64,000 bases of DNA from Terebella lapidaria (lineage: Eukaryota; Annelida; Polychaeta; Terebellida; Terebellidae): assembly GCA_949152475.1 (NCBI GenBank), contig OX424560.1:310001-374000 (forward strand). Reading direction: 5' to 3'. The notes below the pieces were generated by a model. It did not search any database and had not been told where the DNA came from. It saw only the letters and a list, made by a program, of their open reading frames with translations. Each line of letters opens with the position of its first letter. Position 1 is the stretch's first letter. Made by a program: the position numbers and the translations under genes. This document shows, one piece after another, positions 35,742-46,093 of the stretch.

Positions 35742-37255
35742 GCCCTGACGTCCCCGGTTGTCATGACATCCCACTAATGACCCTGGGGTCACGTGGAGTC
35801 TGGTTGGTTCCCAGTTCAGTCGCAGGGTGGAGCTAAGGTACAAAGGAACTCACGCTGTCAAGAACAGTACATGTGACTTCACACAATCCAGCACCTGTCA
35901 TTGGACGAGAATTAGAGTGTGACCTTGGCGAATGAGCTGGGAACCACTCGGGCGTGTGGTTTAGAGAAGACGAGTTGCACTGAAGTCCGAGGGACTCATA
36001 AAACCTGACTCTCTGATTGGGACTGGTGTCTTGTGCACCACTTGTGGCTGTCACATACTTCGTGGACGCCAGAAGTTACTGAACGGGCGTCAAGAGGTGC
36101 TCTCTGCTTGGACGGAGGGACTCTGGGATCACGAGTGTCACAACCTATCATTATCACGTATATTTAGGTGGCCCGTGTACCACGTATATAGACACTGGCT
36201 GTGTGTGTACAAGTGGCTGAAGACTGGATGCGCTGGTACACTTGATTCAAAAATGTATATATATGTACATCTTGTTGGCCCCTTGGAGCCTGAGGATTTT
36301 ATTGTGCTGGGCATGACCTAAACTGCTAGGTCTTAACGGACTAGATCTATACTGCAGATGTGTCAAGCTATATATGTGTGTATATATATAATACAGATGT
36401 TGAACTATTTAAGTTAGATATATGTATACATATACAATGTACTATGTGATCATATTCTCTCTATGACGGCTGGTATGTTTTTACACATAATTTTCACTTT
36501 GATGTTATTGCGATGCGATTCATGTTATGTTACTCTACCTTTAACTCAGAAGCTTGGATCACTGTTGTTCCCTTTCCATTAATAAGTTATTTCGATGTGA
36601 TTTTAAATACACTTGACTTTCAATATTCGTCCTATTCTCTTTATCGAGACCACAAAGCGACCTCTTATGAATTCTTTGAGGTGTGGTTGATGTTGAAGGC
36701 TTTCTTTCACAACTAAAAATCCGTCTTTTGAGATGCACTAATTGATGTATTTAGTAATCCAAACATTTCGTGTGTCATACGATCATGTTCCAGTAAAATT
36801 ACTTAAGCGAGTAATAAATACTACTGTCGAAAAACGAGTTAGTTGATTTTCTTTTGAAGCACACACAGCTGACATCAATACGGAAGCCCATAGGTGATAT
36901 CAAGGATCTTGGCTGATATTAACTTTTGAAAATACGTTTGATAAAAAATACTCAACTGGATTACAATAAGATGATACAGGGTTATGTGAACCAGTTGGTT
37001 TTGTTTGCCCCGTAGACGTATACCTGTAACAGCGATAAGTGTCTCAAAGCTTCATCAAGAGTTTTACGATGACTAGGCAAACATGAGAATGTACTCAAAA
37101 GCAAAAATTCCAGTGAGCATCGCGTAGGCCTATCTATATAAACACTACTGACTTGTCTTGAATATGTTTGGTTTGGCATATTTCGAAAGGTTTCTGGATT
37201 TAACGATTACTTCATTCTTTATTGGTTACTTGTATTGTGATCCCAAGCAGCAGGA
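35742..37255 (+). other. Probable 3' UTR of the ligand gene and flank
   Basis: Non-repetitive sequence after the stop codon with no recognised coding exon. A TA/TG-rich microsatellite lies around 36,360-36,435. An AATAAA at 36,813-36,818 is the most convincing polyadenylation signal on the plus strand and would give a UTR of about 1.1 kb. Confidence 0.5.
36813..36818 (+). terminator. Candidate polyadenylation signal AATAAA
   Basis: Canonical hexamer 1.07 kb after the ligand stop codon, in AT-rich sequence. The choice is by position only. Confidence 0.35.
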
Positions 37256-37424
37256 AGGTAAGTCTACACCTATGTGATTTATTGTGCTACACACGGTCTG
37301 CTCTTGATAACACCAAAGATAGTATTTCTGCATCTAAAGTTCTATTGGGATCATCAAATACCTTGTATCAGTGCTAAAGAGCAGATCTTAAACAATGCTA
37401 TTCGCATTGATCCCACGCTCCTTC

Positions 37425-40190
37425 TTGTGTAAAGTATGTATTTATCTAGGTCCACTTCTTTTCGTATCATAATGCTACTTCTTGTGTAAAGTATGTATTT
37501 ATCTAGGTCCACATCGTCTCGTATCATGACGCTACTTCTTGTGTAAAGTATGTATTTATCTAGGTCCACATCGTCTCGTATCATAACGCTACTTCTTGTG
37601 TAAAGTATGTATTAATCTAGGTCCACATCGTCTCGTATCATAACGCTACTTCTTGTGTAAAGTATGTATTTATCTAGGTCCACATCGTCTCGTATCATAA
37701 CGCTACTTCTTGTGTAAAGTATGTATTTATCTAGGTCCACATCGTCTCGTATCATGACGCTACTTCTTGTGTAAAGTACGTATTTATCTAGGTCCACATC
37801 GTCTCGTATCATAACGCTACTTCTTGTGTAAAGTATTATTTATCTAGGTCCACATCTTTTCGTATCATAACGCTCCTTCTTGTGTAAAGTACGTATTTAT
37901 CTAGGTCCACATCGTCTCGTATCATAACGCTACTTCTTGTGTAAAGTATGTATTTATCTAGGTCCACATCGTCTCGTATCATAACGCTACTTCTTGTGTA
38001 AAGTATGTATTTATCTAGGTCCACATCGTCTCGTATCATAACGCTACTTCTTGTGTAAAGTACGTATTTATCTAGGTCCACATCTTTTCGTATCATAACG
38101 CTACTTCTTGTGTAAAGTATGTATTTATCTAGGTCCACATCGTCTCGTATCATAACGCTATTTCTTGTGTAAAGTATGTATTAATCTAGGTCCACATCGT
38201 CTCGTATCATAACGCTACTTCTTGTGTAAAGTATGTATTTATCTAGGTCCACATCGTCTCGTATCATAACGCTACTTCTTGTGTAAAGTATGTATTTATC
38301 TAGGTCCACATCGTCTCGTATCATAACGCTACTTCTTGTGTAAAGTTTCTAGGTCCACATCGTCTCGTATCATAACGCTCCTTCTTGTGTAAAGTACGTA
38401 TTTCTCTAGGTCCACATCTTTTCTTATCATAATGCTACTTCTTGTGTAAAGTATGTATTTATCTAGTTCCACATCGTCTCGTATCATAACGCTACTTCTT
38501 GTGTAAAGTATGTACTTATCTAGGTCCTCATCGTCTCGTATCATAACGTTACTTCTTGTGTAAAGTATGTATTAATCTAGGTCCACATCGTCTCGTATCA
38601 TAATGCTACTTCTTGTGTAAAGTATGTATTTATCTAGGTCCACATCGTCTCGTATCATAACCCTACTTCTTGTGTGAAGTATGTATTTATCTAGGTCCAC
38701 ATCGTCTCGTATCATAACGCTACTTCTTGTGTAAAGTATGTATTTATCTAGGTCCACATCGTCTCGTATCATGACGCTACTTCTTGTGTAAAGTACGTAT
38801 TTATCTAGGTCCACATCGTCTCGTATCATGACGCTACTTCTTGTGTAAAGTATGTATTTATCTAGGTCCACATCGTCTCGTATCATGACGCTACTTCTTG
38901 TGTAAAGTACGTATTTATCTAGGTCCACATCGTCTCGTATCATAACGCTACTTCTTGTGTAAAGTATTATTTATCTAGGTCCACATCTTTTCGTATCATA
39001 ACGCCTCTTCTTGTGTAAAGTACGTAATTATCTAGGTCCACATCGTCTCGTATCATAACGCTACTTCTTGTGTAAAGTATGTATTTATCTAGGTCCACAT
39101 CGTCTCGTATCATAACGCTACTTCTTGGGTAAAGTATGTATTTATCTAGGTCCACATCGTCTCGTATCATAACGCTACTTCTTGTGTAAAGTACGTATTT
39201 ATCTAGGTCCACATCTTTTCGTATCATAACGCTACTTCTTGTGTAAAGTATGTATTTATCTAGGTCCACATCGTCTCGTATCATAACGCTACTTCTTGTG
39301 TAAAGTATGTATTTATCTAGGTCCACATCGTCTCGTATCATAACGCTATTTCTTGTGTAAAGTATGTATTAATCTAGGTCCACATCTTTTCGTATCATAA
39401 CGCTACTTCTTGTGTAAAGTATGTATTTATCTAGGTCCACATCGTCTCGTATCATAACGCTACTTCTTGTGTAAAGTATGTATTTATCTAGGTCCACATC
39501 GTCTCGTATCATAACGCTACTTCTTGTGTAAAGTATCTAGGTCCACATCGTCTCGTATCATAACGCTCCTTCTTGTGTAAAGTACGTATTTCTCTAGGTC
39601 CACATCTTTTCTTATCATAATGCTACTTCTTGTGTAAAGTATGTATTTATCTAGTTCCACATCGTCTCGTATCATAACGCTACTTCTTGTGTAATGTATG
39701 TACTTATCTAGGTCCTCATCGTCTCGTATCATAACGTTACTTCTTGTGTAAAGTATGTATTAATCTAGGTCCACATCGTCTCGTATCATAATGCTACTTC
39801 TTGTGTAAAGTATGTATTTATCTAGGTCCACATCGTCTCGTATCATAACGCTACTTCTTGTGTAAAGTACGTATTTATCTAGGTCCACATCGTCTCGTAT
39901 CATAACGCTACTTCTTGTGTAAAGTATGTATTTATCTAGGTCCACATCGTCTCGTATCATAACGCTACTTCTTGTGTCAAGTATGTTTTTATCTAGGTCC
40001 GCATCGTCTCGTATCATAACGCTACTTCTTGTGTAAAGTATGTATTTATCTAGATCCCTATCATTTCGTATCATAACGCTACTTCTTGTGTAAAGTATCT
40101 AGGTCCACATCATAACGCTGCTTCTTGTGTAAAGTATGTATTTATCTAGATCCACATCGTTTCGTATCATAACGCTACTTCTTGAAATTT
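37425..40190. repeat. 57-bp minisatellite with 1,188-bp higher-order repeat
   Basis: About 48 copies of a 57-bp unit containing 'cttcttgtgtaaagtatgta' and 'ggtccacatcgtctcg'. Rarer units have 'cttttcg' instead of 'cgtctcg', or lack ~19 bp. The order of variant units repeats with a shift of 1,188 bp (38,329-38,544 matches 39,517-39,732), so a ~21-unit block was duplicated. The period is divisible by three, so a minus-strand frame 'MIRDDVDLDKYILYTRSSV' recurs. It is broken by the short units and has no start context, and I do not call a protein. Confidence 0.93.
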
Positions 40191-40539
40191 GCAAAAGCTG
40201 GTTTGGAAACGAAACGAAAATTATCATTCCGAAAAGTAAATAGTATATTGATTCACTGGAGCAGGATTGTGAAGTTTTGATCAATAAATCGTCGTTTTAA
40301 AGGTTATAACTAGTGTTTTTTTTACTATACTTGCCTCCATAATACCACCAAAGTGTATTACCAATACTACCAAAATTAGCAGAATCTGGGAATCTTTCCT
40401 GAACAATATATCCGAAGGAGTACATCCTGCACTAGTATCCACACAACTAAGGAATCCATCCGAATCAAATAAGGTGACACATTGTCCGAACAATCCTTGA
40501 TATTTTTGTGGTTTTCCATTGTTTTGTTTTGTTTTGTGA

Positions 40540-41525
40540 GAGCAGCTGGATACAACATGCTGGCCCGCGACGACCTGTCCCAGCTGGAGGCCCTCCTCAT
40601 GCTATGTCTCTGAAATGACGAGAAGTAAAAGTGTTATGGCATGACTAGGAACAAGCACTCATAACCCGAGACAACGGAGTATTCCCGATATACGCTGATG
40701 ACGCAGCCATGGCCCATACGTCGTGCGCTCTTACCCGAAACGAACAGTCAGTCAGCTCAGCTGGATCAAAACACAGCTGAATGCACTTCTTGATCCAAGA
40801 AGAGATTGTCAGAGAATATTTTTCTTGAACTCTTCAGATAAGAGATGAACAGGAGCTTTCTATCTTTAAAAAAGTCTTTGGTCTTGTCAAGATAAATATG
40901 CAACGCACGTACATGACAGAGCTTCACGTCGCTCTCTGGGTCAAGGAAGACGTTTAGAGTAGGGATCACCACCGCCAACGAAGGAGCTGTAGAAATCTGA
41001 GTTTTCGAAAGAAAAGAAGGGAGAACTCCTAGTCTGACATGAGAATAGTTCTCCTTCCAGCTAATTTAGATGCATCCAATCTCAACCTCGACGTGGATCT
41101 CAACCTCGACGCCTGCCACAAGCCAGGGCTGAGAGAAAGACTGTTTTCCGAGTGACCAACTTTAGGGGCGTCGACGCCAAGTTCTTGAACGTGGCGGAGG
41201 CCAGGTGGTTAAGAGAAAGACTGCTTTCCAGGTGACGAACTTTAGGGGCGTCGACGCCAAGGGCTTGAACGTGGCGGAGGCCAGGCGGTTAAGACCCATC
41301 GAAAAATCCCACGCCGGAGTGAGATTGCATGCCACTGGACCATCAACCTCGAAATTTCTAACCAAAGAAGTCAAGGCTTGATCAGTCCCATAGTCAGCCC
41401 CCTATCATGGCAAAAGCGTTTTAGCGATGGTCGTTCGATTGCCCACCAGGGTAGACGACGCCCGACCTTCATCCAATTTTAGCAACAGAAATTCAGCAAT
41501 TGAAGGGGGATTGGCTGTGAAATAA
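40540..41525 (-). pseudogene. DIRS tyrosine recombinase remnant
   Basis: Starting near 41,525 on the minus strand, 'DYFTANPPSIAEFLLLKLDEG' resembles the SAM-like N-terminal domain. 'WDFSMGLNRLASATFKPL' and 'LKFVTWKAVFLL' (around 41,200-41,350) match the DIRS core entry region, and 'LCHVRALHIYLDKT' (around 40,900) the central strand. Near the end, the HxxR box reads HDVW and the nucleophile region reads 'FTSRHFRDIA' with His where Tyr is expected. Stops and frameshifts separate the parts, and a ~80-bp segment (41,150-41,300, 'ggggcgtcgacgccaag') is tandemly duplicated. The enzyme cannot be active. Confidence 0.8.
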
Positions 41526-42037
41526 TCAGTCTGCCCCACTCACACCAAGCACTGAGAAAGGCCCATTTTGACTAATAGACCGCCAAAGAAGACTTTCGAT
41601 TTGGCTGTGCAATCTGAGAGGACACTTCTTCCGAAAAGCCCTCCGCGCGGAAGGATCATTGGACAACATCCACGTGTGAAGGGCCAGCTGGTGCGGGTTC
41701 TGGTGAAACACCTGAGACCATCGCTGCCTCAGCAGGTCTCCTCAGGGAGGCAATGGTATCGGAAACTTTTGTTGGGTTGCAAAGGAGTGATCAGCAGAAG
41801 GCGGCAATGATGTGCCCGGACTTTGGTGATCACTTGCAGTATCAAGATGGCCGGGGGGTATGCATAGGCATACAGGCCCTCCCAGTCCATTGACAGAGCA
41901 TCGACAATCCACGCCAGGGAGTCTTCACGAACGTGGGAAGCCTGTTGTTCCATCGAGTTGCAAACATGAGGTAGATCCCACAGGCTACACAACTGCCGAG
42001 AGACCGCTGGAGACAAGGTCCATTCGGTAGGCTGCAC
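41526..42037 (-). pseudogene. DIRS linker region between RNase H and recombinase
   Basis: The frame at 42,037-41,729 gives 'EWTLSPAVSRQLCSLW' and 'LAWIVDALSMDWEGLYAYAYPP'. These match the conserved 'W.l......i...wg.p..DlFa....' and 'aWavDALs..W.gl.AYAFPP' stretch of DIRS pol proteins. It continues in another frame at 41,711-41,526 ('LALHTWMLSNDPSARRAFR'). Confidence 0.78.
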
Positions 42038-42099
42038 CTAACCCTGCCGAGAAAGCATGTCCACCAAGACATTGAGACAGCCGGGGATGTGAGGGCCCG

Positions 42100-42447
42100 G
42101 AGCAGAATCAATCGACATTGCACCATTGAAGAAAAGCAGACACCTGACGACTGAGTGTCAGAGAATGAGTGTCGCCTTGCTTGTTGATGTAAGCCAGGAC
42201 CGTTGAGATGCCCGTGGCAACCAACACGGAGCCAGATAACTCGGACGCCCAATTGGCCAGGGCCCAAGATACAGCTTCCAACTCCAGAGCACTGATGTGC
42301 CAAGTAGTGGCCGCTCCATAGGCCCGAAATCTCTTGGAACTCCAAGTGGGCGCCCCAGCCCTCTGTACTGGCATCTGTAAACAGATGCTTGGATGGCAGT
42401 GGCCGATGGAAAGGAGAACCCTGTGTCAGATTTCCGATTTGAGACAA
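42100..42447 (-). pseudogene. DIRS RNase H domain remnant
   Basis: 'HLFTDASTEGWGAHL' keeps the first catalytic Asp, and 'SALELEAVSWAL' in the neighbouring frame keeps the Glu. The next motif, expected as DN-T, reads 'VATGISTVLAYINKQG', so the second Asp seems lost. The domain is split over two frames by a frameshift near 42,370. Confidence 0.8.
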
Positions 42448-43017
42448 CCGCTGGAGACAACGTCACCAGAGCAGAGTCGGGGTCAGTAGCTTTACACCAA
42501 CTGAGTCTCAGGCAATGCTGAAGCTCTCGCATATGAAGGCGGCCGAGAGGCACCAGCTTCTCCGTCGCCGCCAACAGACCCAGTAGAGGCTGCCAAGAGG
42601 CGGCGGGCTGATGCAGGAGTGCCAGAAAGGAGGATAGGAGTGGACGCAATTTGCAGATCCGTTCCTGGGGCAAGAAAACCATGCCTGATGTAGTAACGAA
42701 CCAGTAGGCCAGAAAAATGAAATCGCGAGTCGGATTGAGTTCCAAATTCTCGAATTTGATCATTAGGCCCATGGTCTGACACGTGCTGAGCAACCAATCA
42801 CGGTGTTCCAACACAAAGTGTCCCGAGACTGATTGCGAATGAGCCAGTCGTCGAGGTACTGATGCAGGAAGATACCACGTTGGTGAGCCAGACTTTGGAT
42901 CTCGCGCACCACCCTAGTAAAGATCCATGGGGAAGGTGAGAGACCGAAAGGCAGAGCACGGAACTGCCAAACGCGACCCAAACTAGACGTCAAGGCCTGA
43001 AGATGCCTTGGAGGCAT
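42158..43017 (-). pseudogene. DIRS reverse transcriptase, C-terminal part
   Basis: 'FRALPFGLSPSPWIFTRVV' (motif B region) and 'FLHQYLDDWLI' (motif C, YLDD at about 42,847-42,858) are clear DIRS signatures. The frame then shifts and continues as 'MGLMIKFENLELNPTRDFIFL' and the thumb. The catalytic YLDD is intact although the gene is not. Confidence 0.9.
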
Positions 43018-44203
43018 TTCAGTGTGATGACTAATTTATAATATACACTAGATATCGACGACAATGAAAAATGTCGACTCAGCAAGAACAAATTAAGGTC
43101 AAGGTCAACGTTCATCTGTATACCCCTTAAACATGTTTGTCTAAAGCCACAAGTCAAAAAATTAGCGTCCATTTCGCTCTACGACGCACCGTTTCCGAGA
43201 TATCGACGAAAACGAAAAATGCCGACTCGCCAAAAAAAATTTGGGTCAAGGTGAAAGTTCATCCATGATACCCCTTAGACATATTTGTTTAGGGTGACGA
43301 GTCCAAAAATAACGTCCGTTTCGCTCTATGACTCATTGTTTCCGAGATATCGTCGAAAACGAAAAATGCCGACTCTGCAAAAAAATTTCGGGTCAAGGTC
43401 AAACTATATCCATAATACACCTTTGACATGTTTGTCTAGGGTCCAAAAATAACAACGAGTCCAAAAATAATGTCCGTTTCGCTCTATGACGCACCGTTTC
43501 CGAGATATCGGCGAAAACGAAAAATGCCGACTCGACAAAAAAAATTCGAGTCAAGGTCAAAGTTCATCCATAATACCCCTTATACATGTTTGTGACATGT
43601 TTGTCTAAGGGACGAGTCCAAAAATAATGATGTTTCGCTCTACGACGCACGGTTTCCGAGATATCGGCGAAAACGAAAAATGCCGACTTGGCAAAAAATT
43701 TAGGGCCAAGGTCAAAGTTCATCCATAATACCCCTCAGACATGTTTGTCTAGGGCGACGAGTCTCAAAATAACGTCCGTTTCGCTCTATGACACACCGTT
43801 TCCGAGATATGAAGGAAACCTCAAGGATGACTGCGCGAAAACTCTTCCGACCTCTAGGTCAAACGTCGTTTCACGGATTGATCCCAAAATCAATAGGGTT
43901 CTTTCCTGTTGGTATGGTATATGAACCTCCATACAAAGTTCTGCATTTTGAGTTATCGCGCGGAAACAAAGTCCAAAAAATGACCTCACTTTCATCCTCA
44001 CGGACCTCTGATCCCGCTCAAAAACTATAAAGCACATCTACATAATATATCTGAACAGTGGTGAAAAAATTTCAAGTCGATCCGAAGAGGCGTTCTCGAG
44101 TTATCGCACGGAAACGAAAACGGCGGAAGGAAAAAAAAAACAAAAAAGAAAATAAAAAACAAAAAAAAGAAGAAGAATTCTGACAAAACCTTAAAGGCAT
44201 TTC
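43012..44203 (+). mobile_element. 1.2-kb insertion splitting the reverse transcriptase
   Basis: The 9-bp AGGCATTTC occurs at 43,012-43,020 and 44,195-44,203 as a probable target duplication. Between them lie about five ~146-bp units with 'tttcgctctatgacgcaccg' and 'tttccgagatatcg' plus 'gggtcaaggtcaaagttcatc', then an A-rich tail (44,125-44,180). No protein is encoded. Splicing it out leaves about 20 extra residues and a stop between RT motifs, so the true boundaries may be slightly wider. Confidence 0.65.
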
Positions 44204-44214
44204 TGCCGAAATGT

Positions 44215-44640
44215 CTTAATAAGTGAGCCTCAGATACCGGCGGGAAGCCGGGTGGATTGCAATGTGGAAGAAGGCATCTTTGAGATCCAGTGAGACCGCC
44301 CAAGCATCCACCGGGAGTGCTAACCAAATGGATTCGTCTGTCTCCAGGGCAAATTTGGGAGTCTTCCTAATAGGTTCACCGGTGAAGTTTATCACTGGAC
44401 GCCAACTGCCTGAACTGCCTGAAACACAAACACGATACTGTAGAACCCGGGAGTCCTGGGATCCGCGGGTTCTAAGGCCCCTGTGGAGATCAGTTTCTGA
44501 ATCTCAGCAGAGGCTGCCCGCTTCTCTGGTGCTGACGGCAGAGTGAATGGCTTGGGAGCGGGGGACAGAACAGGTGTAGTTACAAACTGTATCTGGAATC
44601 TCTTCATGAGTACAGCCACGATCCAAGGGCTGGCTCCCAT
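44215..44640 (-). pseudogene. DIRS reverse transcriptase, N-terminal part
   Basis: 'EIQKLISTGALEP' followed by 'GFYSIVFV' (near 44,470) is the usual entry of DIRS RT. In another frame, 'AVSLDLKDAFFHIAIHP' (about 44,245-44,300) is motif A with its catalytic Asp. One frameshift separates the two. Confidence 0.85.
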
Positions 44641-46093
44641 GTCTTGCCAAACAGGCCAAGACTGGTGGCTCCGCGAGACCGAACAGTGAGGGAGTCGTCC
44701 TTGGTGATGCGAGGCACCCGGAAGGTTCCTGTGGTCTGGTACTTACTGCTTGGACCGGGCAGGGACGCCCCTGCTCTGCCCTTGTATTTGCCGTGGTGAC
44801 TGGAACTGGAGTGACGCTTGCTTGATGTAGAGGCAGGGGCACCTGAAAACGGCTGCTTCTTGTGCTTTTTCTTTGGTTCCGACACGAGTTGAGCATTCGC
44901 CTACTAGACTCGGTCAGAAACCTGGTGCTCCTCCCGGACAAAGTTGAGGTCTTCGCCGTGGAAGAGTGAGTTGTGGGACTTGTCCTCGAGAGCCTCCTGC
45001 GGTAGCAGCAGGTAGACTGTGCGAAGCGAGACTGAAGAGCCGCGGTGGGCTTTAACGACAGGGACTTGAGAAAGGCATCTCTCCGCTACTGTTCGATGGT
45101 AAAGTGCCGTAGATAACCTGGTGGAGCCGATCTCGTATGGCGACCCCCACACTCGACAGGAGCCTAATTGCAGTGGAAAGCTGCTCCTGAAGGAAAGATT
45201 GTGTGACAGAGCCTCCTGAAGCCTGGCTGGAGAGGCCCTCAAGGAGATCCCGAGCTGCCGCAAGGAGCCAATCTTGAGTAGAGTCAATCAGGAAGAGATT
45301 GCTGTACTTTGTCCAACTGGGTGATCGGGACCGACATCGAAGAAGGAGTAGATATAAACTGTAAAGACTCCTTGAAGGACTCCATAGGTTCAACAGAAAA
45401 GTCCTTGTGCGAAGGTATGTACAACCTCAAGAACTTAGGAATCTTGACCTTGTCTCTCTTGGCACGGATCGCGGCCTTGCGATGACAACGGAAGGCCTGG
45501 CGGACGCCCTGCCTTAGTGGCAACTGTAGATGTGTGTTTGTGGGAAAAACTAGCTGGCCACAATAAACGAGATCCACCAAGGAAGAGGTATCTGTAGGAG
45601 GTTCCGGAGGAAACTGTGATCCCAAGCGAGCAAGTAATAGTCGAAGTTTCTCCCGAAAAGCAGGTGGGCCTTCCACCTCGTGCGAGGGGCCGAGACTGGA
45701 TGTTTCATCCAGCTCTGGGTCCTCTTCCTCCGAATCCGAGTCCGGGTAACGGTGTTTCCAAGACGCTAAGGAGGCCGTAATGGAAGGAGGAGGTGGCGGC
45801 AGAAGCTGAGCCTGTGGAAGAACCTGCGCCGGAGTGACACAGCGAGAAGACCGCTCCAGAGGGCTGAGAGCCTGCGACAGTGTACCCGCAAGTAGCTGTT
45901 CCGATGGTGCAAGACCTGGAGGGTGAGGTGACTGTGACTGCTGAAGAGGTGTTGACAGCTGACTACAAGCCGCCTCGTGCGTGCGACCAGCAGAGAGGGG
46001 GAGAAACCACTGTATATCCTGAGGCGTGGATGTAGCTGCAAGTAGAGCAGGTGCTGACTCCATTAAAGAGTGGCCCGAGGGTGTGGACTCCAC
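44604..46093 (-). pseudogene. DIRS gag-like ORF, C-terminal core
   Basis: The first open part (46,093-45,284) has an acidic 'DSDSEEEDPELDE' stretch and a helical core ('AFREKLRLLLARLGSQF', 'QAFRCHRKAAIRAKRDKVK'). It continues in other frames (45,393-44,904) with 'LLAAARDLLEGLSSQ' and 'AIRDRLHQVIYG', and ends in a basic tail 'KKKHKKQPFSG'. The order matches DIRS ORF1 proteins. Its N-terminus runs directly into the 10-residue repeat array, so this is the far side of the same frame that begins at 59,242. Confidence 0.75.

Noticed and set aside
37354..40074. Repeated 'MIRDDVDLDKYILYTRSSV' peptide as a secreted or antifreeze-type repeat protein
   Set aside because: The frame is interrupted by short units and stops, has no signal peptide or unique domain, and follows the 57-bp array exactly.
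41842..46093. Intact retroviral-type or LTR-Gypsy element
   Set aside because: The RT/RNase H motifs and following tyrosine-recombinase remnant are DIRS-type; no protease, integrase or envelope is present, and frames are broken.
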